Shown here piece by piece: positions 1-8,640 of a stretch of 64,000 bases of DNA. The notes below the pieces were generated by a model that was not told where the DNA came from, did no database searches, and saw nothing but the letters and a program-made list of their open reading frames with translations. Position numbers and translations under genes: made by a program. The stretch lies in contig NZ_LMIK01000001.1 in the NCBI RefSeq assembly GCF_001428685.1, positions 166,550-230,549 of the forward strand, given 5' to 3'. Position 1 is the first letter of the stretch, and every line of letters starts with the position of its first letter. The DNA is from Lysobacter sp. Root76. GTDB taxonomy: Bacteria; Pseudomonadota; Gammaproteobacteria; Xanthomonadales; Xanthomonadaceae.

Positions 1-2
1 AC

Positions 3-614
3 GCGACCGTCGCCAGCATCGCCCGCGCGATCCGCGTGCCGCTGAGCGTGGATGCCGAGGGCGGCTATTCCGACGATCCGGTCGCGGTCGGCGCCACCGT
101 CGCGCGCCTGGGGGCGCTCGGCGCGGTCGGCATCAACATCGAGGACGGCGCCGGCGAACCCGACGCGCTGTGCGCCAAGATCGAACAGATCAAGCGCGCC
201 TGCGCCCAGGCCGGCGTCGAGCTGTTCGTCAACGCGCGCACCGACGTCTATCTGCGCGGACTCGCGCCCGAAGGCGAGCGCGTGGCCATGACCCTGGAGC
301 GCGCGCGCCGCTACCGCGATGCCGGCGCCGACGGTCTGTTCGTGCCCGGGCTCAAGGACCGCGGCCAGATCGGCGACGTCGTCGCCGGCACCCCGCTGCC
401 CTTGAACCTGCTCGCCCGCGTCGGCCTGCCCGCCGCCGAGGAACTGCAGACCCTGGGCGTGCGCCGCCTCAGCGCCGGCTCCGACCTGGCCGAAACCATG
501 TTCGGCCGCACCGCCGAACTCGCCGCCGGCTTCTTCCGCGACGGCGATTCTGCTCCGCTGTCCGCCGGCGCGATGCCCTACGGCAAGATCAACGCCCTGT
601 TCGGCGAGCGCTGA
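3..614 (+). CDS. Isocitrate lyase/PEP mutase family protein (5' truncated)
   Basis: The reading frame is open from base 3 and ends at TGA 612-614, so about 203 C-terminal residues are visible and the start lies outside the window. The sequence fits the isocitrate lyase/phosphoenolpyruvate mutase superfamily, a TIM-barrel fold that makes or breaks C-C or C-P bonds of 2-oxo acids. Visible family features are DAEGGYSD (metal-binding Asp region), GINIEDGAG, and the NARTDVYLRG and DGLFVPG strands. Family members are usually 250-290 residues, so roughly the first 60-80 are missing. The active-site Cys loop of true isocitrate lyase is not seen in the visible part, so the substrate is undetermined; carboxyvinyl-carboxyphosphonate phosphorylmutase-like annotation is common for such proteins. 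Confidence 0.85.
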   Translation, partial: ATVASIARAIRVPLSVDAEGGYSDDPVAVGATVARLGALGAVGINIEDGAGEPDALCAKIEQIKRACAQAGVELFVNARTDVYLRGLAPEGERVAMTLERARRYRDAGADGLFVPGLKDRGQIGDVVAGTPLPLNLLARVGLPAAEELQTLGVRRLSAGSDLAETMFGRTAELAAGFFRDGDSAPLSAGAMPYGKINALFGER

Positions 615-705
615 GACCACGCGCGGCGCTCACGCCGCGCCGGTGTACATTGCCCGCAACGCGCATGCGCCGGCCCACGCCGGCGCGGCGCGCTGAGGCA
701 GACGC

Positions 706-2073
706 ATGTTCCACTTGCTGACGGGCACCTTCGCGCACCTGGCCGCCGCCGCATTGGCGGTGCTGATCTACGTCCTGACCACGCGCGTCGCGCAGGAGCG
801 GCGCGCGCCCGCGGCGGCGATCGCCTGGGTGATCGGGCTGGTCCTGCTGCCCTATCTGGCGCTGCCGCTGTATCTCGCGTTCGGGCGCCGCAAGCTCACC
901 CGCGAACGCATCCATATACGCGCGCACCTGCCCTCGCAATCGCACTGGGCGGCGGAACTGCTGGTGTCGTTCGGCCTGCCCGCGCCTGCCCCCGCCACCA
1001 CCCGCTTCGACGCCGACGGCGCGGCCGCGCTCGCCGCCGTGCTCGCCCTGATCGAAAGCGCGCAACGCAGCCTGGACGTCTGCAGCTTCATCCTCGGCCG
1101 CGACGCCGTCGGCGCGCGCGTGCTGCAGGCGATGGCGCAAGCGCAGCAACGCGGCGTGCGGGTGCGGCTGCTGCTGGACGGCGTCGGCTCGCTGCGCGCC
1201 GACCGCTCCGCATTGCATGCCCTGCGCCGCAGCGGCGCCCAGGTCGCGTTCTTCCGCAGCCTGTTCGAACGCCCCGACGGCGCGCCGCGCAACCTGCGCG
1301 ATCACCGCAAACTCGCGATCGCCGACAGCCGGCGCCTGTGGAGCGGCGGCCGCAATCTCGCCGCCGAATACTTCCACGACCGCCCCGGACGACCGGCCTG
1401 GCTGGACCTGTCGTTCACCGTCGAAGGCGCGGTCGCCGCCGATGCCGCCGACCGTTTCGAGCGCGACTGGCGCAAGGCGCTGCACCAACCGCAACCGCCG
1501 CCGGCCCTGCCCGCGCCCGCCGAACCGCCCGGCCCCGCCGCGGCCGCGCAATTCCTGCCCAGCGGCCCGGAACTGCCCGAAGACAGCGCCCAGGCCCTGC
1601 TGATCGCCGGCGGCTTCCGCGTGCGCCGCCGCCTGCTCGCGATCACGCCCTACTTCGTGCCCGACGACGGCCTGCAGCTGGCGCTGAAACTGGCCGCGTT
1701 GCGCGGTATCGAAGTCGACATCGTCCTGCCGGCGCGCTCCAACCACCGCCTCGCCGACCTCGCCCGTCGCCGCTCGATGCGCGAACTCGCCGCCGCCGGC
1801 GCGCGCTTCTGGCTGCACCCGCACATGCTCCACGCCAAGGCCGTGGTGTTCGACGACGACCTGGCCATGTGCGGCTCGATCAACCTCGACCTGCGCAGCC
1901 TGTTCCTCAACCACGAGGCCTCGGTGCTGTTCTACGGCCGCGCCGAGATCGACTGGCTCGCGGCCTGGATCGAGGCCCGCCGCGGCGAAGCCCAGCGCCA
2001 CGAACCCGGGCCCGCCGGCATCGGCATGGACCTGCTCGAAGGCGCGGTGCGCGCGGTCGCGTTTCAGCTCTGA
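706..2073 (+). CDS. Cardiolipin synthase-like phospholipase D family protein
   Basis: This 455-residue protein carries two HKD motifs: HRKLAIADSRRLWSGG near residue 200 and HAKAVVFDDDLAMCGS near residue 375. Each is followed by the S/G-x-N element (GGRN, GSIN) that is typical of cardiolipin synthases. Two hydrophobic helices near residues 5-25 and 40-58 precede the catalytic domains, as in ClsA, so it should be an inner-membrane enzyme joining two phosphatidylglycerols, or phosphatidyl transfer to another alcohol. An Ala/Pro-rich linker lies around residues 265-285. It is a monocistronic gene with no obvious partner. Which Cls class it belongs to cannot be settled by eye. Confidence 0.85.
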   Translation: MFHLLTGTFAHLAAAALAVLIYVLTTRVAQERRAPAAAIAWVIGLVLLPYLALPLYLAFGRRKLTRERIHIRAHLPSQSHWAAELLVSFGLPAPAPATTRFDADGAAALAAVLALIESAQRSLDVCSFILGRDAVGARVLQAMAQAQQRGVRVRLLLDGVGSLRADRSALHALRRSGAQVAFFRSLFERPDGAPRNLRDHRKLAIADSRRLWSGGRNLAAEYFHDRPGRPAWLDLSFTVEGAVAADAADRFERDWRKALHQPQPPPALPAPAEPPGPAAAAQFLPSGPELPEDSAQALLIAGGFRVRRRLLAITPYFVPDDGLQLALKLAALRGIEVDIVLPARSNHRLADLARRRSMRELAAAGARFWLHPHMLHAKAVVFDDDLAMCGSINLDLRSLFLNHEASVLFYGRAEIDWLAAWIEARRGEAQRHEPGPAGIGMDLLEGAVRAVAFQL

Positions 2074-2299
2074 GCGCGGCGACGGCATTCCCGCGCCTAC
2101 CTTGAGGCCCTTTCCGGCACTCAATTAACGATATGAATCACATTTTTTACATGGAATCCGACGGATGCTGGTCGAGTCTCCGCACTCGCCTTGCAGCCGC
2201 CATCGCCGATACCCCGTCGAAGCTTTCACGTTCTATCCCTTGCCTGTGGACGATGCTGGGCACTGGCCTCAGGCACCAAGAATCGGAAGCACGTACGAC

Positions 2300-2542
2300 A
2301 TGACGAATCAGGAACGCCGTCAGCCCAACACCGAATCCGACGCCGAACTGCGCGCCGGCCTCACCCACGAACAACTCGCCGCCCTGGTGACGCTGGAGCA
2401 CTTCCGCTGGCACCTGCGCTTCGTGCGCCGCCCGATGTTCCGCGACCCGATACCGGTGGTGTTCCACGCCGACGGTCGTTACGCCGTGCTGGAACCGGAT
2501 GGGTCGGTCAACGAAAATCCCGGCTTCGATATTCGTAAGTGA
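2300..2542 (+). CDS. Hypothetical 80-residue protein
   Basis: The ATG at 2300 is preceded by a weak GGAAG about ten bases upstream. The frame stays open further back to 2165, but the upstream part looks non-coding. The protein is charged, without signal peptide or membrane segment. A central stretch (LTHEQLAALVTLEHFRWHLR) looks helical and is followed by a short beta-rich tail with HADGRYAVLEPDG. I do not recognise a named family. It is isolated: 226 bases follow cls and a hairpin terminator follows the gene. Confidence 0.5.
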   Translation: MTNQERRQPNTESDAELRAGLTHEQLAALVTLEHFRWHLRFVRRPMFRDPIPVVFHADGRYAVLEPDGSVNENPGFDIRK

Positions 2543-2615
2543 AAGCACGAGCGATGCTGCGGCCACACGGCCCGCCGTAACGCAAGACGGCATACGCTGC
2601 GACGAACCGAAAAGA

Positions 2616-2643
2616 AAAAGGCCACCGCTACTGGTGGCCTTTT
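2616..2643. terminator. Bidirectional intrinsic terminator
   Basis: An 11-bp perfect stem (AAAAGGCCACC / GGTGGCCTTTT) encloses a six-base loop. Read leftward, the stem is followed by TTTTTCTTTT, a good U-tract for ending the tRNA-Ser transcript. Read rightward it could end the small hypothetical gene. Confidence 0.8.
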
Positions 2644-2730
2644 CATTTCGCCCAGCGGGACAGGCGAAGCAGGATACTGGGTGGACTACAAAACGAGCGG
2701 AGTCTTTCGATGCGCTCGATCATGGATGTT

Positions 2731-2820
2731 TGGCGGAGAGAGTGGGATTCGAACCCACGGAAGGTTTAACCCTTCGGCGGTTTTCAAGACCGCTGCCTTA
2801 AACCACTCGGCCATCTCTCC
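2731..2820 (-). tRNA. tRNA-Ser (anticodon UGA)
   Basis: On the minus strand GGAGAGA pairs with TCTCTCC to form the acceptor stem. The discriminator is G and CCA is encoded (bases 2733-2731). The anticodon loop CTTGAAA gives UGA (decodes UCA). A long variable arm and the GGTTCGAATCC T-arm identify a class II tRNA-Ser. The total is 90 nt including CCA. Confidence 0.95.
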
Positions 2821-2869
2821 GTAGCGGGGTCGCGGCGCCGGGCCTGGCCGGCGGCGCCGCGGGATTCTC

Positions 2870-3871
2870 TCACGCCGGGGTCTTGCTGCGCGCCTGGGCG
2901 TGGGCGTCGTTCTTGGCGACGCCGTCGGGGCACGGGGCGCCCTTGATGTCGCTGCACTGCAAGCGTGCGGATTCGACCAGCGACGGGGCTTTCTCGGCCA
3001 GGAAGTCGATGAACACGCGCACCGCCGGCAGCAGGCCGCGGCGCGAGGCGAACACGGCGTGGAAGATGCCCTGCGGCAGGCGCCAATTCGGCAGCACTAC
3101 TTCCAGTTCGCCGCGGCGCACGGCTTCGGCGCAGACGGTTTCCGGCAGCAGGGTGATGCCCACGCCCTGCTCGGCCAGCGCCATCAGCATCGGGAAATCG
3201 AAGCCCATCACGCGCGGCTTGAGTTCGACCCGGCGCACTTCGCCGTCGGGGCCGTGCAGTTCCCAGCGCTGGCGGGCATCGTCCTCGCTGATGCTGAGAG
3301 TGACGTGGTCGGACAGCTCGTCGGGGTTCTGCGGCCGGCCCATGCGGGTCAGGTATTTGGGGCTGGCGACCAGCAGTTCCTGGATCTGGCCGAAGCTGCG
3401 CATCACCAGGCTGCCGTCATCGTCGAGCTTGGAGCGCACGCGCAGGGCGACGTCGATGCCTTCGTTGATGATGTCGACGCGGCGGTTGCTGACGTGCAGC
3501 TGCACGCGCACCTGCGGGTATTTGGCGAGGAATTCGGGCAGCAGCTTGGGCAACTGCTGCTGGGCCAGGCCGACCGGCACGCTGACGCGGATCACGCCGC
3601 GCGGTTCGGCGCTGAGGCGGTCCACCACTTCGCGTGCGGCCTGGGCCTCGGCCAGCATCGACTGGGCATGGCGGTAGACGCTGTTGCCGACGTCGGTCAC
3701 GGCGAAACGGCGCGTGGAACGCTGCAGCAGGCGCACGCCCAGGTCGGTTTCGAGCTGGCTGATGCGGCGGCTCAGACGCGACTTGGGGATGCCCAGCGCG
3801 CGCTCGGCGGCGGCGAAACCGGCGTGGTCGACGACCATCGCGAAGTAGTAGAGGTCGTTGAGATCGTGCAT
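2870..3871 (-). CDS. LysR-family transcriptional regulator
   Basis: 333 residues. An N-terminal winged helix-turn-helix (residues 1-60, with the typical AERALGIPKSRLSRRISQLE region) precedes a periplasmic-binding-protein-like effector domain (about 90-290) that opens with RGVIRVSVPVGLAQ. This is the usual LTTR layout and length; the last 35 residues form a polar extension. The gene is divergent from the azoreductase at 3990 with only 118 bases between them, the classic arrangement in which a LysR protein controls its neighbour and itself. The closest functional types are regulators of quinone or azo-compound responsive reductases; the inducer is unknown. Confidence 0.88.
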   Translation of the reverse strand: MHDLNDLYYFAMVVDHAGFAAAERALGIPKSRLSRRISQLETDLGVRLLQRSTRRFAVTDVGNSVYRHAQSMLAEAQAAREVVDRLSAEPRGVIRVSVPVGLAQQQLPKLLPEFLAKYPQVRVQLHVSNRRVDIINEGIDVALRVRSKLDDDGSLVMRSFGQIQELLVASPKYLTRMGRPQNPDELSDHVTLSISEDDARQRWELHGPDGEVRRVELKPRVMGFDFPMLMALAEQGVGITLLPETVCAEAVRRGELEVVLPNWRLPQGIFHAVFASRRGLLPAVRVFIDFLAEKAPSLVESARLQCSDIKGAPCPDGVAKNDAHAQARSKTPA

Positions 3872-3989
3872 GGCGGTAGTTCCGTATTCAGAACAGTAAG
3901 TGACATTAAACTATCTTTATCCCAAATTTGCAACAACCTAAAGTGTGCCTCAACGCGGCGTCGCCGCTCCCTGCCCACCGAGGCACACC
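3872..3989. promoter_or_regulatory. Divergent LysR/azoreductase promoter region
   Basis: This 118-bp AT-richer spacer lies between the two divergent start codons (3871 minus, 3990 plus). It holds A/T runs around 3905-3945 and several T-N11-A candidates, as expected for LysR binding, but I cannot assign one exact operator. Confidence 0.45.
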
Positions 3990-4574
3990 ATGAAACTCCT
4001 GCACATCGATTCCAGCGCCCTGGGCGCCAATTCCGTGACCCGTGAGCTTAGCGCGGCCGTCGTGGCGCGCTGGCAGGACGCGGTTCCGGGGCTTGCGGTG
4101 GAGTACCGCGACCTCGACGCCGAGCCGATCCCGCATCTTACCGGCCGCTCGCTGGCCAAGGCGGACCCGGCCGAAGCGGCCGACGCAGAGCGCACGATCC
4201 AGCAGTTCCTGGACGCCGACGTGATCGTGATCGGCTCGCCCATGTACAACTTCGGCATCAGTTCGACCCTGAAGGCCTGGATCGACCGCGTCGCCGTCGC
4301 CGGCCGCAGCTTCCGCTACACCGAAACCGGCCCGGAAGGGCTAGCCAAGGGCAAGCGCGTGATCGTCGCCAGCGGCCGCGGCGGCATCCACACCGACGCG
4401 CCCAGCGACTTCCAGGAGCCCTACCTGCGCCAGGTGCTCGGTTTCCTCGGCATCGACGAGGTGGAATTCGTGCGCGCCGAGGGCGTGGCGTATTCGCCGC
4501 AGCATCGCAGCGATGCGCTCGCCGGCGCGCACGCGTCGATCCGGACGCCGACGCCGCTGCGCCTGGCCGCCTGA
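3990..4574 (+). CDS. azoR: FMN-dependent NADH-azoreductase
   Basis: 194 residues with a flavodoxin-like fold. It starts MKLLHIDSSALG, the phosphate-binding strand-loop of AzoR/AcpD proteins, and contains SPMYNFGISSTLKAWIDRV and the glycine loop ASGRGGI that contact FMN. Length matches the family (about 200). These homodimeric cytoplasmic flavoenzymes reduce azo dyes and quinones with NADH, mainly as a quinone-stress defence. The ATG at 3990 fits the fold; the frame is open upstream to 3945 but that would add non-homologous residues. It is probably controlled by the divergent LysR gene. Confidence 0.92.
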   Translation: MKLLHIDSSALGANSVTRELSAAVVARWQDAVPGLAVEYRDLDAEPIPHLTGRSLAKADPAEAADAERTIQQFLDADVIVIGSPMYNFGISSTLKAWIDRVAVAGRSFRYTETGPEGLAKGKRVIVASGRGGIHTDAPSDFQEPYLRQVLGFLGIDEVEFVRAEGVAYSPQHRSDALAGAHASIRTPTPLRLAA

Positions 4575-4621
4575 GCCCGGTAACCCGTCCCCTCGCCGGC
4601 GCCCTCCCCTCGCCGGCACCG

Positions 4622-4652
4622 CGCCGGGCCTGTACGCAGGCCCGGCGTTTTT
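4622..4652 (+). terminator. Intrinsic terminator of azoR
   Basis: Perfect 11-bp stem CGCCGGGCCTG / CAGGCCCGGCG with a TACG loop, followed by TTTTTGTTG, 47 bases after the azoR stop codon. Confidence 0.85.
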
Positions 4653-4696
4653 GTTGTGGGTGCAGGTGATGCGCGACGGACGACCCGCGGCTTTGG

Positions 4697-5278
4697 GGTA
4701 GGAGCGACGTGAGTCGCGATCGCGCATCCCGCTAGCTCGTGCAAATCGCGACTTACATCGCTCCCACAGGGATCGCTACGCAAGTCGGGGGGACAACGTC
4801 GCCTCCGACTACTGCGCCAGCTCGACCGTCACCTGCGCAGGCACGCGCCTTCTGTGGGAGCGACGTGAGTCGCGATCGCGCATCCCGCTAGCTCGTGCAA
4901 ATAGCGACTTACGTCGCTCCTACAGGGATCGCTACGCAAGGCCGGGCGCAATGTCGCCTCCGACTACGGCGCCAGCTCGACCGTCACCTGGGCGGGCACG
5001 CGCTTTCTGTGGGAGCGACGTGAGTCGCGATCGCGCATCCTCGCTAGCTCGTGCAAATCGCGACTCACGTCGCTCCCACAGGGATCGCTACGCAAGGCCG
5101 GGCGCAATGTCGCCTCCGACTACGGCGCCAGCTCGACCGTCACCTGCGCAGGCACGCGCTTTCTGAGGGAGCGACGTGAGTCGCGATCGCGCATCCCCGC
5201 TAGCTCGTGCAAATCGCGACTCACGTCGCTCCCACAGGGATAGCGATGCAAGTCGGGGCGCAATGTCGCCTCCGACTA
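4697..5278. repeat. Tandem array of REP palindrome plus copied gene tail (about 156 bp x 4)
   Basis: Four units begin GAGCGACGTG at 4701, 4858, 5013 and 5169 (spacings 157, 155, 156). Each holds an imperfect palindrome whose arms are GGGAGCGACGTGAGTCGCGA and its complement (first copy begins GTAG), then a spacer, then about 45 bases beginning CTCCGACTAC. That last block is a near copy of the 3' end of the glycosidase gene that ends at 5276: 11 codons (VPAQVTVELAP) plus stop. Thus the neighbouring gene's tail is present four times, three of them detached (near 4803, 4959 and 5113). The array lies between convergent genes. Confidence 0.9.
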
Positions 5279-8200
5279 CGGCGCCAGCTCGACCGTCACC
5301 TGAGCGGGCACACGCTCGATGCGCAGCTCGCCGTTGCGCCATTGCGCGGGCTTGCCGTCGATCCGGGTAGCGCCCGGCGCCTGCGGATACGGCCAACTCA
5401 GCACCACCCCGCCCGGCGGCGGGGTCAGGCCGGGCTTGAGGCTCAGCTGCACGCGCTTGCCCTCGCGCCGCAGGGCATAGCCCAGCGCACCGTAGGGCGT
5501 ACGCAGGCCCTGGACCGACACGCCCTCGCCGTCCAGCCAATCCGCGGGCAGGCCGGCGCCGATCACCAGCGCATCGTCCAGGTCGCGGGTGTAGGCGAAC
5601 AGGTCCAGCGCCGAACGCACGTAGTCGGACTCGACCCAGGCGTGCGGCAGATCGCCGACGAAGAAGGTTTTGCGTGGCGTGCGCGAGACCACTTCGGCCC
5701 ACTGGTTCCACGCCCGCGGCTGCTGGTCCTTGAAGAAGAAGTCCAGCGCCTCGTGCGCGCGCCCGCGCCAGCCCAGACGCACGAAGCTGCCGATGGTGCG
5801 CAGTTCGTAGGGCGTGTAGTCCTTCCATTCGCGGCGGCCGTCGCGGCGGTCGACGAACTCCTTCCAGTAGCGCTCGAAGGTATTGCGCAGCAGCGGCTCG
5901 GGCAGGCGGCCCTGCTCGCCGCCGGGCGCCAGCGCGATCGTGGTCGAGGTGGCGTCGAAGTCGCCCAACTCGGCCGCGCCGGGGATGAAGTCGATGCCGC
6001 GGTCGCGGGTGGCCGCGGCGATCGAGGCGTAGAGGTCGTCGCGGAACTGGTCGCGCGAGGCCGCGAAACGCCGGGCTTCCTCGTCCTTGCCCAGCCATTG
6101 CGCGATCTCGACCGCATCCTTGTAGCCGCGCAGCGCCCAGAAGTTGTCCCAGTACGAGTGCATCGGCTTGGCTGAATAGCCCTCGTGGCTGATCGAGGCC
6201 GGCATCATCCCGTAGAAGGCGGGGTTCTTCGCGCGGTTGGCCTCGGTGCGCTCGCTCAGGCGCAGCTCGTCCATGTATTTCACCGCGCCGGCCACGTGCG
6301 GCCACATCGCTTCGAGCAGGGCGCGGTCGCGGCGGTAGCGGTAGACCTCGGCGACGGTGAAGATCAGCTCGCCGTGGCTGTCGTTCTCCGGCACCGGATC
6401 GCTGCCGCGGTCGTCGACGCAGCACGGCACTTTGCCGTTGTCGAACTGGTATGGCGCGTACCAGCGCAGGAATTCCTCGGCCACGTCCTCGCGGCCCATG
6501 CGCAGCAGGCCTTCGCCGATCATCGCGCCGTCGCGGATCCAGGCGCGCGAGTACGAACGCGTACCCGGCTGCAGGCGCGGGCCGACGCGGCTGATCAGCA
6601 TGTGCGCCAGACCGGTGCGCAGGGTGTCGACGATGTGCTGGCCCTGCTTCGGTACGGAAATACGCACGCGGTCGAGTTTGTCGCGCCACTGTCCGGCGAC
6701 CAGCGCCTGGGTCGCGACCAGTTCCTCCAGGCCCGCGAATGCGCCGCTGTCCTGGCCCGACAGCGCGCTGCTCCAGCCGAACTCGCGGGTCTCGCCGGGC
6801 GCCAGTTCGACGCTGTAGAACAAGGCGCCCGAGGCCAGGCCGGTGGGGTCGTTCTGGAACTCGGTCGCGGTGCTGCCGCCCAGGCGTTTGAGGATCTCGC
6901 CCTGGGCGGTGCAGTTCGCACAGACCTCGTTCCACGGCATGCGGGCGAGCCTGGCGACGATCTCGCCGCCGTCGAAAGCGCCGACCGCCGCGGCGTCCGC
7001 GGCGGTGGCTTGAACGCGCCGCGCCGACGCGGCCTCGGCCGGGCCTTCGACGCTGAAGCCATGCGCATCGGCGCGCAGGCTGCGGATCGCGCTCACGCCG
7101 CCGACGGTGTTGAGGAACTGGCTGGGCGGATTGACCTGGAACGGCCGCGCCGCCAGCACGAACACGTAGCGCCGCTTCGACGCGCTGGTGTTGCTGAGCC
7201 GATAACGCCCGTACAGCCGCGAGCGTTCGCGCGTGCCCTGGGCGAAGGACGTCACGGTCAGGCCGAAATCCGGATGGGCCCAGCGCACCGAAGGAATCGG
7301 CAGGTAACCGTCCTGCAGCGACTGGCTGACCTTCGCATCGGCCCAGGTCGTCAGCTTTCCGTCGCTGATCACGAACGGCTCGATGCTGAAAGCGCCCTTG
7401 CCCAGTTCGATCGCGCCGTCCTCGCCGATCAGGCCCTGATCCTCGCCGCCGTCGACGCCGACGATGGTCCAGTACGGCTGCTCGCCGCTGAACCCGCGCG
7501 GATAGCGGCCGCGCGGCTGGTCCTGGGCGACGGCGGCGACGAAGTCGTTGATGGTGGCCGCGAACGACAGCGGCCGCACGCTGAATTCGGCCAGTCCGAA
7601 GCCCGGTCCCATGCCGTTCTCCGGCAGCAGGCGCAGGTAGCGCGCTTCCGATTCGGGCAGCGCCAGGTAATCGCTGCCGCCGTCGCCGCCGTGCACGCTG
7701 CGCGCCTCGCGCCACAGCCGGCCGTCGTCGGACAGCTGCAGACGATAGTCGGAGGCGTACTCGTCTTCCGCCCAACGCAACACCACACCGCCAAACTCGC
7801 GCTTGCGGCCCAGGTCGAGGGTCAGGGCCGGGTCGGTGGCGAAGCCGGCGCGCCATGCGGTCCTGGGATCGCCATCGACGGCGAATTCGGCGCGGCGGCC
7901 CTGAGCTGCGGTCGTCGCGACGACGCGGCCGGTCAGCGGCGAGCCGTCGTCCTTGGGCAACGGCTCGAACGCGAGCTGATCGAAGCAGACCGAACCCTTG
8001 CCGCCGCTGCTGTTGTAGATCGTGAATTCGAGCTTGGCGCTGCGCCGCAGGGTCGGGTCCGGTGCCGGGCCCCAGGCTCGGCTGATGTGGCGCTGCTTGT
8101 AGACCACCGGCGTCCACCGCTGCGGAAACTCGTAGCGGGGCCGGTTGACCCACCAGACGTTGTCGCCGCTGTCGTCGACCTGCTTGAACTGCAGATCGTT

Positions 8201-8617
8201 GACCGGCGAGTCGCCGCGCAGGCGGAACGAGAACGCATAGTTGTCCGGATACTGCATCGGCAAGGCGCGCTGCAGGCCGACGTAGCCGGACACGCCGTTG
8301 AAGTCGTAGTCCAGGCAGACCGCCTTGCCCTGCGCGCCGTCGGCGATGCGCAATCGGCCGCTGACCTGGTTGGAGGCGACGACGGTCCAGGGGCTGGTGG
8401 ATTCGAAGTCGTCGAGGACGCGGGCTTGCGCGGCGGCGGATTGACTGGCGAGCAGCGCGGCGGCGAAACACATCCCGCCCAGCCCTCGTTTTGCAAAGGA
8501 AGAAACCACGGCGCCGGATGCCGGTGCTTGCTGTGGAGCCACGCCGGTCTTCCCCCTTTGCCACAGAGAGACCAAGGGGCATGCACTCTTCGACCACCGC
8601 GCCAAACTCGCCAACAT
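5276..8617 (-). CDS. Large secreted six-hairpin glycosidase with F5/8 type C domain
   Basis: 1113 residues. An N-terminal export signal ends AAALLASQSAAAQA, followed by a beta-sandwich carbohydrate-binding-like region (about 65-215, ARVLDDFES...). Next comes a discoidin/F5-8C-like domain (about 225-350, with FAVDGDPRTAWRA and ARYLRLLPENG), then a long beta-rich middle and a C-terminal alpha/alpha-barrel (about 650-1000, with SRAWIRDGAMIGEGLLRMG and MHSYWDNFWALRGY). This architecture matches six-hairpin glycoside hydrolases; the linkage cut is unknown. The ATG at 8617 has GAGGGAG upstream and lies 24 bases after the permease stop. An internal ATG at 8473 would give a signal peptide lacking positive residues. 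It is the last gene of the sugar operon. A dispersed repeat lies in its 5' end, and its 3' end is copied in the adjacent array. Confidence 0.8.
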   Translation of the reverse strand: MLASLARWSKSACPLVSLWQRGKTGVAPQQAPASGAVVSSFAKRGLGGMCFAAALLASQSAAAQARVLDDFESTSPWTVVASNQVSGRLRIADGAQGKAVCLDYDFNGVSGYVGLQRALPMQYPDNYAFSFRLRGDSPVNDLQFKQVDDSGDNVWWVNRPRYEFPQRWTPVVYKQRHISRAWGPAPDPTLRRSAKLEFTIYNSSGGKGSVCFDQLAFEPLPKDDGSPLTGRVVATTAAQGRRAEFAVDGDPRTAWRAGFATDPALTLDLGRKREFGGVVLRWAEDEYASDYRLQLSDDGRLWREARSVHGGDGGSDYLALPESEARYLRLLPENGMGPGFGLAEFSVRPLSFAATINDFVAAVAQDQPRGRYPRGFSGEQPYWTIVGVDGGEDQGLIGEDGAIELGKGAFSIEPFVISDGKLTTWADAKVSQSLQDGYLPIPSVRWAHPDFGLTVTSFAQGTRERSRLYGRYRLSNTSASKRRYVFVLAARPFQVNPPSQFLNTVGGVSAIRSLRADAHGFSVEGPAEAASARRVQATAADAAAVGAFDGGEIVARLARMPWNEVCANCTAQGEILKRLGGSTATEFQNDPTGLASGALFYSVELAPGETREFGWSSALSGQDSGAFAGLEELVATQALVAGQWRDKLDRVRISVPKQGQHIVDTLRTGLAHMLISRVGPRLQPGTRSYSRAWIRDGAMIGEGLLRMGREDVAEEFLRWYAPYQFDNGKVPCCVDDRGSDPVPENDSHGELIFTVAEVYRYRRDRALLEAMWPHVAGAVKYMDELRLSERTEANRAKNPAFYGMMPASISHEGYSAKPMHSYWDNFWALRGYKDAVEIAQWLGKDEEARRFAASRDQFRDDLYASIAAATRDRGIDFIPGAAELGDFDATSTTIALAPGGEQGRLPEPLLRNTFERYWKEFVDRRDGRREWKDYTPYELRTIGSFVRLGWRGRAHEALDFFFKDQQPRAWNQWAEVVSRTPRKTFFVGDLPHAWVESDYVRSALDLFAYTRDLDDALVIGAGLPADWLDGEGVSVQGLRTPYGALGYALRREGKRVQLSLKPGLTPPPGGVVLSWPYPQAPGATRIDGKPAQWRNGELRIERVPAQVTVELAP
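8486..8570. repeat. Dispersed ~80-bp repeat in glycosidase signal region
   Basis: Read on the minus strand it runs from GCAAAGGGGGAAGACC to TGGTTTCTTCCTTTGCAAAA. The same end sequences, order and length recur at 58416-58494 inside ccmH. The ends contain TTTGC/GCAAA half-palindromes. Here it is in frame and adds about 28 residues ahead of the hydrophobic core of the signal peptide. Confidence 0.65.
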
Positions 8618-8640
8618 CCCGCTCCCTCTGCGTGCGTGCC

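Noticed and set aside
589-2124. 511-codon open frame on the minus strand opposite the cardiolipin synthase gene
   Set aside because: Arg/Gly/Ala-rich shadow of the real plus-strand gene with HKD motifs; no family similarity.
4697-5278. Possible CRISPR array
   Set aside because: The ~156-bp units are near-identical throughout, without unique spacers, and no cas genes are present. The 14-bp arrays at 19799 and 29067 have no spacers either.
5088-8597. Minus-strand frame of 1169 codons reading into the repeat array
   Set aside because: It is a shifted frame of the glycosidase gene; discoidin and six-hairpin motifs are only in the 5276-8617 frame.
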